DNA of 10,986 bases from Baffinella frigidus (Eukaryota > Cryptophyceae > Cryptomonadales > Baffinellaceae): positions 34,827 through 45,812 of the forward strand of contig MU647239.1 in NCBI GenBank assembly GCA_026770585.1. Reading direction: 5' to 3'. Under the pieces are notes generated by a model. The model searched no databases. It saw only the letters and a program-made list of their open reading frames with translations, and was not told the origin of the DNA. Position 1 is the first letter of the stretch, and every line of letters begins with the position of its first letter. The position numbers were made by a program, and so were the translations under genes. Of this stretch, positions 1 through 6,097 are shown one piece after another.

Positions 1-59
1 GAAGCGTTCGGAGTCGGCAGTACGGCCACCCACACAGCGGAATACGAAGGGATTCGTGA

Positions 60-369
60 ATAACCCATACGCGAGAAGGCATACGACCCTACGGTAGGCA
101 ACCCGCAGGGGGCAGGGGCATAGGGGTGTTGCTACGGATAAGGTGTCGGAAACTCTGGCGTTTTCTACCCGAAAATTCCTCCGTAGCCAACTGTGTGGCT
201 AACCGGCTTGAGAATCTCCCACGGCTGTTATCTACTCAAATATTTCCGGTTCAGTGTCGGTCCTGGGGGAAGCCTGGGTGTGATCGGCAACCAGCCGAGC
301 GGGGGGCTCCCAGCACAGAACATATTCCATTTCGCAAGTCTCCAACAAAAATTATTCCTACAAAATCAG
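60..369 (+). CDS. Possible exon of unknown gene with canonical donor
   Basis: A reading frame is open from just after a stop at 57-59 to a stop at 387-389. Near its end lies CAG followed by GTATGT (donor G at 370), one of the best donor-like sites in the window. I read 60-369 as a possible internal exon; the true 5' border is not visible, although a CCCGCAG at 102-108 could be an acceptor. The translation is mixed in composition with scattered Cys and Trp, has no low complexity, and matches no family I recognise. An open frame of this length can arise by chance. No partner exon was found downstream on this strand, where the next 500 bases carry minus-strand PHD-exon repeats. Confidence 0.2.
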
Positions 370-391
370 GTATGTTAAACCCCTAAAAGTG

Positions 392-870
392 TGAAATGGC
401 TTCAACGACAAGCCAGATCTGAAATAACATCTATTCGGGGCCGCGGAGAACCTGGTGCACGACAAAAATAATGCACAAATATTTTACTATTACCAGTATG
501 ATCCAATTGTGTAGTAATTTTCGTAGCCAGATTCTGAAACAGAAATGCGTCCCCGGACGAACCTGGTGCACGACCACTGTTAGGGGTTTGGAACGTGACA
601 AATGGCTCCAACGCCAAGCCAAATCTAAAATGAAATCTATCTGGGGATACACTGAACTAGTACACGACGACCCTTCGGAATTTCCAGAGGGTACGTGACC
701 AAGCACGCTGTGGTACAAACTGGCCAACGTCATTATTCCATTTCCAGCCTCGAGTGGTACGGGGGACACGCTGACCTGGTGCACGGCGAGTTAACCCCAC
801 CAAAATGAGAATGGCTCCAACGCCAAGCCAAATCTGAAATAATACATGTTCGAAGAACCTGGTGCACGAC
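392..870 (-). repeat. Tandem array of PHD exon-2/intron junction modules
   Basis: On the minus strand the end of the PHD second exon, reading VVHQ and followed by a GT donor, recurs at about 859, 776, 563 and 452. A decayed fifth copy at about 658 reads TACTAG instead of CACCAG. Each is followed about 25-35 bases later by a TTTCAG-type acceptor, then by the segment ATTTGGCTTGGCGTTGGAG or a diverged form (near 833, 626, 526 and 417). The period varies from about 83 to 118 bases. The modules therefore contain exon end, intron and next exon start. Several copies keep both splice dinucleotides, so they may still be spliceable or may simply be recent duplications. The segment after the acceptor does not supply the CYG that normally follows VHQ in this PHD class. 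Confidence 0.6.
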
Positions 871-918
871 GAGGCCGCAGGAGTTGCAGTCCACCGTCAG
901 GTCATCCTCGAAACACTC
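859..918 (-). CDS. PHD-finger exon 2 (second CxxC and VHQ), intact copy
   Basis: This 20-codon exon is phase 0 at both ends. The acceptor is GGGCGCAG (AG at 920-919) preceded by a pyrimidine-rich stretch, and the donor is CAG/GTTCTT (GT at 858-857). It encodes FEDDLTVDCNSCGLVVHQ. The order acidic loop, hydrophobic strand, C-x2-C, four residues, then VHQ is the centre of a PHD zinc finger; BRPF/JADE/ATX proteins carry a very similar C-x2-C-x4-HQ. Joined to the exon at 1954-2064, the spacing from the first to the second cysteine pair is exactly 13 residues, as in that class, with a cysteine at the fifth position as in BRPF. PHD fingers read histone H3 tails in the nucleus. The following CYG and last zinc ligands are not found, so the finger is incomplete in this window. 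The family call is strong by pattern; functionality is doubtful. Confidence 0.6.
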
Positions 919-960
919 CTGCGCCCGCACGAAAAAGATGAGAGGCAGCCCCCCCCCGCA

Positions 961-1066
961 GGGAATTCATCTCGGAAGATAACTGAATCAGTTCCTTTTC
1001 TATAGGAGGTTGAATAGCAGAAATTAGTTAGGGCATAGTAGATTTAATTAGGGATCCTAATTAAAT
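961..1066. repeat. AT-rich spacer with 25-base near-perfect palindrome
   Basis: The stretch separates the two copies of the PHD second exon. At 1042-1066 lies a perfect inverted repeat with 11-base arms (ATTTAATTAGG at 1042-1052, its complement at 1056-1066) and a 3-base centre. A smaller palindrome AACTGA-A-TCAGTT sits at 981-993. The large palindrome directly abuts position 1067, where homology to the intact exon copy starts. It is much more AT-rich than its surroundings, which suggests inserted or junction DNA. Confidence 0.7.
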
Positions 1067-1117
1067 GACGAGGCCTCAGGAGTTGCAGTGCACCGTCAGG
1101 TCATCCTCGAAAAACTC
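1067..1117 (-). pseudogene. Broken duplicate of PHD exon 2 (Cys to stop)
   Basis: This is a second copy of the exon at 859-918, in the same orientation. It reads EFFEDDLTVHCNS and then TGA (1078-1076), where the intact copy has TGC for the fourth zinc-binding cysteine. The copy also loses the final VHQ and the donor, because similarity stops at 1067 next to a palindrome. Upstream, similarity continues through the intron to about 1228, including the poly-C tract and CTCTCATTTT; relative to this copy, the intact copy lacks a block of roughly 55 bases in the intron. The acceptor AG is kept (1119-1118). The changed residues (C to F, D to H) and the stop show relaxed constraint. I am fairly sure it is a pseudo-exon. 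Confidence 0.6.
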
Positions 1118-1277
1118 CTGCACCCGCACGTCCCAACATTACCGCCAGACTCTCCTTCCTCATCTCCGTTCAGGGATCGGAAAAAGCTGCGTCCGAAAAT
1201 GAGAGGCTGCCCCCCCCCGCAGGAAATGACCCAGTACGGCCTGCGATCTTCTCTGTCGTGTTGCCACGGAGGGCTCT

Positions 1278-1290
1278 GGGGGGGGGGGGG
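1278..1290 (+). repeat. Homopolymer G13
   Basis: Thirteen consecutive G. Runs of nine or so C also occur near 949-957 and 1211-1218 within the duplicated PHD intron. Just downstream lie two short direct duplications: TATTCAAAcGTCAA/TATTCAAAaGTCAA (from about 1291 and 1320) and GGCTCCAAGAaCGGACC/GGCTCCAAGAcCGGACC (about 1346 and 1366). The run is also prone to length error in sequencing. Confidence 0.85.
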
Positions 1291-1451
1291 TATTCAAACG
1301 TCAATTTCCAAGGAAAATTGTATTCAAAAGTCAAGAGCAGCAAACGGCTCCAAGAACGGACCAATGGCTCCAAGACCGGACCTGGAATACCCCACCCAGG
1401 AGCCTGGCGTGGCCCTGCAGCGCACTAGGTTTCGGCGTGCAGCACGCTGTG

Positions 1452-1654
1452 CTGTTGCAGACGCAAGATCCAGGCGCGAGGGAGCACACGCCTGGACATA
1501 TCAGACTGTCTCTCGACCCCTCCAGACCTGGCAGGCTGTCTCTCGACCCCTCATCTCGCGGTTGCAGAAGATGCAGGGGGCAGGCGCGAGAGAGCGAGCG
1601 AGAGAGAGCGAGAGAGGGAGAGAAAGGGAGAGAGAGAGAAGGAGAGAGAGAGAG

Positions 1655-1686
<32 letters not shown>

Positions 1687-1989
1687 CGTACCTCGCGGTT
1701 GCAGACGTTGCAGGGAGCAGGCGCGAGAGAGCGAGCGAGAGAGAGAGTGTGTGTGAGAGAGAGAGAGAACGAGCGAGCGAGAGAGAGAGAGAGAGAGAGA
1801 AAGAAAGAGAGGGCGAGAGAGAGAGAGAGAGAAAACGTACCTTGCGGTTGCAGACGTTGCACGGGCCAGGCGCGAGAGAGCGAGAGAGAGAGAGAGAGAG
1901 AGCCAGAACGAGCGAGAGAGAGAGAGAGAGAGAGAGAGCGCGCGCGCGTGTACCTCGCGGTTGCAGACGTTGCACGGGCCAGGCGCGAG
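1452..1989 (-). repeat. Iterated PHD exon-1 ends embedded in (GA)n/(CT)n tract
   Basis: A 36-base segment encoding the end of the PHD first exon (PGPCNVCNRE on the minus strand) occurs at 1954-1989, 1841-1876, 1692-1727 and 1555-1590, with a decayed fifth at 1452-1480. The periods are about 113, 149, 137 and 105 bases. Three copies keep a GTAC donor directly after the exon end; the fourth reads GATGAG, so its donor is lost. Between copies lie long (CT)n runs on the minus strand, some with CG runs (1939-1949). No AG acceptor precedes the inner copies, so they are duplicated junctions and not full exons. All three minus frames stay open through the tract only because (CT)n cannot make stops. 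Confidence 0.75.
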
Positions 1990-2064
1990 CGAGCGCATGT
2001 CTTTGTCCGGAAGCTGCGCCTCAATCTTATCGCCATGCTCAAACTGCATCCAGCGCGCCGCCAT
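1954..2064 (-). CDS. PHD-finger exon 1 (first CxxC)
   Basis: This exon has 37 codons, starts at ATG (2064-2062) directly after an in-frame TAA, and ends GAG/GTACAC (donor G at 1953) in phase 0. The start was chosen because similarity to the second copy at 2409-2339 begins exactly at this ATG. It encodes MAARWMQFEHGDK and then a short linker ending GPCNVCNRE. The CNVC is the first zinc-binding pair of a PHD finger, and splicing to the exon at 918-859 gives C-x2-C-x13-C-x2-C-x4-HQ. The region before the finger is short and charged with no recognised domain. Upstream DNA is telomere-like repeat, so any promoter would lie in it. The intron begins in a (CT)n tract that has amplified the exon end. 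The gene may be truncated: the family normally carries further zinc-binding and catalytic domains not seen here. Confidence 0.5.
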
Positions 2065-2160
2065 TTAAGGTTTAGGGTGGGGTTTGGGGTTTGTGGTTGG
2101 GGTTCGCCATGCGTTTAGGGTGGGGTTTGGGGTTGGGGTTCGCCATGCTCGAACTGCGAG
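2065..2160 (+). repeat. Telomere-like TTTAGGG/TTTGGGG block with exon scrap
   Basis: Degenerate G-rich heptamers (TTTAGGGTGGGG, TTTGGGG, TTGGGG) directly follow the PHD first-exon start. Two units of about 40 bases each end in GTTCGCCATGC. The second continues as TCGAACTGC (to about 2158), which on the minus strand reads QFEHGE. That is a third scrap of the same PHD first exon, cut at the codons after FEHG and joined to telomere-like DNA. Confidence 0.7.
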
Positions 2161-2338
2161 GACACGCGCCGTCAGTCTCTATGTTTCTCCAAACACATTC
2201 GCAATGCAAAGTGGACGCAATGCAAGGTGGACCCTACAACAGATAGCAGGCGACTTTCCGATCGTTTTTTTTGAAACACAATGGAACGGTGCGTGGTATG
2301 TTGAATTGGGTGGAGATTTCCCAACTACATGCAAAGAG

Positions 2339-2409
2339 TGTTTATCCGTATTCGGAAGCTGCGCCGCGATCTTGTCGCCATGCTCAAACTGCATCCAGCA
2401 CGCCGCCAT
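2339..2409 (-). pseudogene. Truncated second copy of PHD exon 1
   Basis: On the minus strand the copy starts at ATG 2409 and reads MAACWMQFEHGDKIAAQLP, very close to the exon at 2064-1954, with changes R to C, E to A and D to N. Similarity ends after about 23 codons, before the CNVC zinc pair, and no donor follows. Upstream lies an in-frame TAA and then a large telomere-like block, the same arrangement as the other copy. The pair therefore looks like a duplication of exon start plus telomere-like flank. Most changes are at first or second positions, so constraint is not obvious. I read it as a pseudo-exon. A frame of 76 codons stays open past the break but is unlike any protein I know. Confidence 0.5.
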
Positions 2410-2423
2410 TGCTTATGACTTTG

Positions 2424-2790
2424 GAGTTTGGGGTTGGGAGTTTGGAGTTGAGGGTTTAGGGTTTAGCTTTGAGGGTTTAGGGTGTGGGGTTTTGGGTATA
2501 CGGTAAAAGGTTGAGGGTTGAGGGTGTGGTGATTAGGGTTAAGGTTTTAGGGTTTAGGTTTTGGTGTTTGGGGTTCAGGGCTTAGGGTTTAGGGTTTAGG
2601 GTTTAGGGTTTAGGGTTTAGGGTTCAGGGTTTAGGGTTTAGGGTTCAGGGTTTAGGGCTGAGGGTTTAGGGTTTAGGGTTTAGGTTGTAGGGTGTGGGGT
2701 GTGGGGTTTTGGGTGTGGGGTGTGGGGTGTGGGGTGTAGGGCGTAGGGTTTAGGGTTTAGGGTTTAGGGTTTAGGGTGAGGGTTGGTGGC
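2424..2790 (+). repeat. Interstitial telomere-like array, TTTAGGG type
   Basis: This is the largest G-rich heptamer block. The outer parts are degenerate (TTTGGAG, GTGTGGGG, TTGAGGG). The core has runs of perfect TTTAGGG at about 2588-2622 and 2749-2776, with TTCAGGG and TGTGGGG variants between. The G-rich strand is the plus strand. It lies between the truncated PHD exon copy and the Tudor-like gene, and is the best evidence for a plant/alga-type telomere repeat. Confidence 0.9.
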
Positions 2791-2845
2791 CGACCTCCTA
2801 TCCCTGTCTTTGCAGGTTCACCAATTTGGTGAGCCCGGGGTCCCC

Positions 2846-2998
2846 TCCGCTCAAAAGTTGACGGATTATCACCGCACACCCAGCATGTCAACTTTCGAAA
2901 AGTCGGTCAGCCCGCGAATGCCAACGCTTCGTACTCTTTCTCGCTCAAAGGTTGACGGATTTGTACCGCGAACCCAGCATGTCAACTCTCGAATAGTC
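2846..2998. repeat. 59-base direct duplication (GTTGACGGATT element)
   Basis: Two copies, 2846-2904 and 2940-2998, share CGCTCAAA(A/G)GTTGACGG, then CCCAGCATGTCAACT. Each has short inverted ends (GTTGAC ... GTCAAC). A third, partial copy lies at 9638-9680 (CGCCAAAAGTTGACGG). The second copy overlaps the last exon proposed for the Tudor-like gene and supplies its stop codon, which suggests that the gene end was captured from, or cut by, this element. Confidence 0.7.
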
Positions 2999-3520
2999 TG
3001 GCACAGTCAACCCGAGTGGGGCAGAGCACTAAGAGAAAGAAAAAAAGCTTGCTATGCAGTCCTTTCTACGGAAGGGCGTGTCGGTGGGCTATGTTGGGCG
3101 AAATCAAAAGCTCAAGGACCTAAAGATACCTCGATGGTGAACGGCTCGTCGTTGGCAGGGTCGGCATCCCACGCGGCGATCGTGGCAGGATACCACTTCC
3201 CGTCGTCGTACACCACCCGCACCCGCCTCCCCACCTGGCACAGAAACACCCTTGTTCACAAACAACCTTGTTTATACGAAACCACCATGCTCGCCGTATA
3301 TTGACATTCATACACCAGTTGCCAAAAAATGCCGCCAGAGTAGGAAATAGTGGAGTGGCGTGCATTTTTTCTCAGCGCTCTGATCAGTCAGGTGAGCACG
3401 CAGAAGTTGATTGGAAGACAAGGTTTCTCTGGCAGAAAAGTGGGCGACCTGCCAGCGAGGATCCCCGGTGAACCCCGAGCCGCTTCCAGGAATATCATCT
3501 GCCCCGCCATCGTCCGACAT
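2945..3520 (-). CDS. Three-exon gene model with half Tudor-like domain
   Basis: Proposed exons are 3520-3449, 3234-3130 and 3028-2945, all phase 0, giving 86 residues. The first starts MSDDGGADDIPG, an acidic glycine-rich leader, and ends DPRWQ at CAG/GTCGCC, a weak donor. The second is the strong Tudor-like exon. The third follows a good acceptor (TTTCTTTCTCTTAG) after a 101-base intron whose donor is GAG/GTATCT; it encodes CSAPLGLTVPDYSR and continues to a TGA at 2947. An alternative first exon ends IFWQL at about 3322 before GTGTAT. A chromatin-reader role would be inferred from the domain. The barrel's second half is missing, replaced by sequence from a dispersed repeat, so the gene is probably truncated. 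The whole model is an inference from splice-site reading. Confidence 0.3.
3130..3234 (-). CDS. Tudor/Agenet-like (Royal family) SH3 exon
   Basis: This 35-codon exon has clear borders: acceptor TTTCTGTGCCAG (AG at 3236-3235) and donor GAG/GTATCT (G at 3129), phase 0 at both ends. It begins VGRRVRVVYDDGKWYPATI and continues through an acidic loop to DEPFTIE. Alternating V-x-V strands, then YDDGKWYPATI, are typical of the first two strands of Tudor, Agenet and related Royal-family barrels, where the aromatic residues help bind methylated lysine or arginine. Here Y9, W14 and Y15 are candidates for such a cage. The expected second half (often FDDGD-like) does not follow. It lies just upstream, on the same strand, of the PHD exons, so both could come from one chromatin-reader gene family. 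The fold call rests on pattern alone. Confidence 0.55.
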
Positions 3521-4146
3521 GGCGTGACACGCCGCGAGGCCCGGCCTCGCAGTCGATGTTCCACCCGCCCAGTCCTATGGCTCCACTCCAATCAACTGCA
3601 GTGGGAGAGGGGAGGGGTGTTTTAAACGCAATTTCGTCCACTAAGAAAGAGATTGCGTGGCGAGGGAATGTGGGCGAACGCACACGACCCTGCATCTGGC
3701 CAGGCTTTCAGTATTGGCAGGTTGTGTGGGAAAACGGGCCCTCCTACCCCTCAGAGATGCCCTCTCGCTAGAAATCCACGAGGCCCACGATTCGTCGCGA
3801 CAAGAAAAAATGAGGCAGCAGTGGGCCGCCCGCAGGTTCCAAAAGCCGCGAAACACGCGCAGGGACCCACGATGTAACCCCTGAGCATGCCAGGAACCGG
3901 GGCGAGGCGCGGTGGTGACAGGGGATTGGCTGCGCTTTCACTCGCGCAACGCAATATTCGCCTCGTGATTAACGCGTTGGGTAGTGCGCGCTTCGGCACC
4001 CAGGAGCCCCACAGGGACCCCCGGAAGGCACGCGCAAGTGCCGCGGAACGCGGTGGGGGGCGACAGGGGGGAGGGGGCGTCTGGATCAAACGGACTGGGG
4101 CCTTACCGTCTACGAACGAACAGAGAACGAATCTCAGGGTGCATCG
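3521..4146. other. No recognisable gene
   Basis: Several overlapping frames of 65-110 codons are open on both strands, as expected in GC-rich DNA, and none resembles a known family. On the minus strand a pyrimidine-rich acceptor-like site (CCCTCTCCCACTGCAG) ends near 3597 and is followed by an open stretch reading DWSGAIGLGGWNIDCE, which could be an exon of the Tudor-like gene or chance. I see no RNA gene or clear repeat here. Confidence 0.5.
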
Positions 4147-4974
4147 ATGTTTAAAAGTAGTTCTCTTGAGTTGTATACTGATTTAGTCAACGTTCTTAAC
4201 TTAAGAAACTTTTCGGCAACTTTCGGATTCGTACGGGGAACTTCTTCAGCAACTCAGGATTTTGGGGCGGATTCTGCGATCAAGACGGTCTCAAGCATCA
4301 CAGATGCCTGCTCCGCGGAGTCGTGGGCAGCGCGCCTCCTCGGACCCGCCCGCGGAACGCCCTCCCCCGCAGAGAAAATTCCGTGTGGTCGGTGCCGTCG
4401 CGCTCTTGCTCTCGTTGCTGGTAGAAGTGTCGTCCGATCCCGAGGTGCCCGCCAGCTCGCCGCGCCCGGCGGGGATGGAGGATCTGGCCAGACGGGCACT
4501 GGCGCCATGGTGCGCCCTATCCATAGCCTCCCTCCTCGTAGGCGTGCGTGCACGCAGAGTCGGATACCGCGTCATTCATTGCAGTTTACCCGTAGCCGCA
4601 GGACCTCTTCGTGGGCTCTGAATTCCACGGTGCCCCGAGGGAGCGGGAAACAGAGCATATCAGCCAGCGTGCTGCACCTAAACCAACCGCTGAGTATCGC
4701 CGGTTCTGCCTCCTGGTCATCCCTGCCTGACATGTTGCGCCGCGCGAGGACAGGGCGGGGGGCATCGCATCCGCGCACTTTGCGCGCGCCGAGAAGCACG
4801 TGGCGGGTGACTGTGCGCGACGCCCGCTGGCGTGGCCGCTCTGCCAGGTGCGTCAGAACGCACCGCCGCTGTGCACTTTGTCCGCTGCTGTGTCGCCTGC
4901 TGTCACATGAGGGTGGAGGGGGGCCGCCAGGGGTGCAGACTGTTTCTGTGCGGTCGGAGAATCTTCAACCCTAA
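4147..4974 (+). CDS. Long ORF of unknown nature ending in telomere repeat
   Basis: This is the longest frame opened by a true ATG (275 codons). The first 30 residues (MFKSSSLELYTDLVNVL and on) come from less GC-rich DNA; the rest is rich in Ser, Arg and Ala. The stop TAA lies in the first CCCTAAA unit of the next telomere-like block. No domain, signal peptide or membrane segment is visible in this frame. A second frame across 4370-4620 shows a hydrophobic run (VVGAVALLLSLLV) after a CCCTCCCCCGCAG acceptor-like site and could instead be a membrane-anchored exon. Overlapping open frames on the other strand argue that GC content accounts for much of the openness. I treat it as a weak candidate. 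Confidence 0.2.
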   Translation: MFKSSSLELYTDLVNVLNLRNFSATFGFVRGTSSATQDFGADSAIKTVSSITDACSAESWAARLLGPARGTPSPAEKIPCGRCRRALALVAGRSVVRSRGARQLAAPGGDGGSGQTGTGAMVRPIHSLPPRRRACTQSRIPRHSLQFTRSRRTSSWALNSTVPRGSGKQSISASVLHLNQPLSIAGSASWSSLPDMLRRARTGRGASHPRTLRAPRSTWRVTVRDARWRGRSARCVRTHRRCALCPLLCRLLSHEGGGGPPGVQTVSVRSENLQP

Positions 4975-5207
4975 ACCCTAAACCCTGAACTCTGGACCCT
5001 ACACCCTAAACCCTAAACCCCGAACCCCGTTCCTCGGCAGCCTTTTCCGACCCTGGAGCGGATCGTCGTTCGGAACGGGTGCGCCTAAACCCTAAACACT
5101 AAACACGAAACACGAAACCCGAAACCCGAAACCCTACACCCGAAACCCTACACCCGAAACCCGAAACCATGCGCGGACGTTCCGAAACCCGAAACCATGC
5201 GCGGAGT
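4967..5207 (-). repeat. Telomere-like block, C-rich on plus strand
   Basis: CCCTAAA units (4968-5028) and a second run drifting from CCTAAACCCTAAA to CCCGAAA and CCCTACA (5084-5168) flank a unique 55-base stretch. The end of the block is a near-exact tandem duplication of CCGAAACCATGCGCGGA (about 5160-5176 and 5190-5206). Orientation is opposite to the block at 2424-2790. The CCCGAAA variant dominates here and is rare in the other blocks. Confidence 0.85.
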
Positions 5208-5336
5208 TCCACGACTCTTGAAACAGCCTGGCGCGGCTTGTACCAGGACAAAACCTCGTCCGGGCAGGTGTGGTGCAAAGAAAAGGTCTATATCTGGAAC
5301 TCGCTAGAATGGATGCCGGTACACCATGAACAATGA
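5169..5336 (+). CDS. Small Trp-rich ORF, possibly a terminal exon
   Basis: A 55-codon frame starts at an ATG inside the telomere-like duplication and ends TGA at 5334-5336. Residues 1-19 come from repeat DNA. Residues 20-55 come from unique, less GC-rich DNA and read AWRGLYQDKTSSGQVW, then CKEKVYIWNSLEW and a basic/acidic tail. Four Trp in 36 residues with alternating aromatic and charged residues looks like a beta-rich protein fragment. I do not recognise the family. It may be the last exon of a gene whose upstream part was replaced by telomere-like repeat, or chance. Confidence 0.25.
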   Translation: MRGRSETRNHARSSTTLETAWRGLYQDKTSSGQVWCKEKVYIWNSLEWMPVHHEQ

Positions 5337-5457
5337 GGTCTTATTGTACATTTCGAGTTGGCGCGGAATTTTTCGAGATCAGGTCAGGAGATCGGGGAAC
5401 AAAAAAGAGGTGATATTGGTTCGTTTTGTGACATGTTATGGGTAGGGGGTGCGATCT

Positions 5458-5540
5458 TCAAATCCATGTCTAAGATAGCATGAAACATCAAATCCATGTC
5501 TAAGATAGCCATCAAATCCATGTCTAAGATAGCATGAAAC
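5458..5540 (+). repeat. 22-base tandem repeat, three copies
   Basis: Three exact copies of a 22-base unit (core AATCCATGTCTAAGATAGC) lie at 5458-5479, 5488-5509 and 5512-5533. The first and third are followed by ATGAAAC; the spacers are 8 and 2 bases. On the minus strand the units encode AILDMDL in a frame open from 5728 to 5384, but that frame has no other support. Exact identity implies recent duplication. Confidence 0.9.
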
Positions 5541-5854
5541 TTTGGATGGACGTGAAAATCATCGCGATTTTTCGGCGGGGAAATGATCCTCCGACCTGAT
5601 GTGAATTCCGTGCTAACCCGAAAAGTACAATACGGGCATCCTATAAACGCTTGGATGAAACGAGCAGGTCGTCTGTAGAGGGCGGTGGGCTGCTGGGCGA
5701 CTATATCCGTCGCGCTCTCAACTCTCATCCGCAGGTCTGCGATCCTGGTTTGGGGTTAGGAGGTTAGGGGGTGGGGTTCTGCAGGGTTTAAGGGATGTGG
5801 ATCTGTGAGTGCGTAGGGTCAATAACCTCTGTGCTAGCCTAGGGGTTTTCACAG

Positions 5855-6097
5855 TGTGAGATTGGATACCCACGAGGTCTTCGACCCGAAGATGCTCAGG
5901 GGAGGTTCTTATCAGAGACTCTTCGAACACAGGGAGGGTTCTCCGCCACGGAGTGTGTGAGATCCCGCGATGCTAGGCCCTTGACATTATCACCCCCGAC
6001 CGACACGTTCCCCAATCCCGCATGTTGTGTGTGTCCAGAACACGAGAGGCGTGCGGCGAATAACCAGCGCTGCATCAGTTACTGGGCTCCTCATTAA
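5855..6097 (+). CDS. Possible terminal exon of unknown gene
   Basis: The frame starts immediately after a GGGGTTTTCACAG acceptor (AG at 5853-5854) and stays open in phase 0 for 80 codons to TAA at 6095-6097, followed by AT-rich DNA. It lacks an ATG, so it would be an internal start by splicing only. The product begins CEIGYPRGLRPEDAQGRF, has no low complexity, and contains CCVCPEH near its end, a possible zinc-binding pair. A GTGAGT donor at 5805 would define a 50-base intron from an upstream GGATCT end that lies in weak telomere-like DNA. I cannot name a family. A minus-strand frame overlaps 5718-5930 and is the main rival. Confidence 0.3.
   Translation, partial: CEIGYPRGLRPEDAQGRFLSETLRTQGGFSATECVRSRDARPLTLSPPTDTFPNPACCVCPEHERRAANNQRCISYWAPH

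Noticed and set aside
392-870. CRISPR-like array
   Set aside because: Units are long, diverged and irregular with splice signals, and the genome is eukaryotic.
1331-2064. Three long overlapping minus-strand ORFs (163-214 codons) rich in Ser-Leu
   Set aside because: They exist because (CT)n cannot form stop codons. Only the first 37 codons of one of them look like a real exon.
1088-2118. Plus-strand ORFs rich in Arg-Glu through the GA tract
   Set aside because: Antisense translation of the same microsatellite, with no domain and no start context.
2783-3304. 173-codon plus ORF opposite the Tudor-like exon
   Set aside because: It has no ATG and begins in telomere-like DNA. The minus strand gives a recognisable domain with splice sites.
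5384-5728. 114-codon minus ORF across the 22-base repeats
   Set aside because: No family resemblance and no splice or start support. A rival plus frame (VQYGHPINAWMKRAGRL, about 5630-5680) looks equally protein-like, so neither is called.
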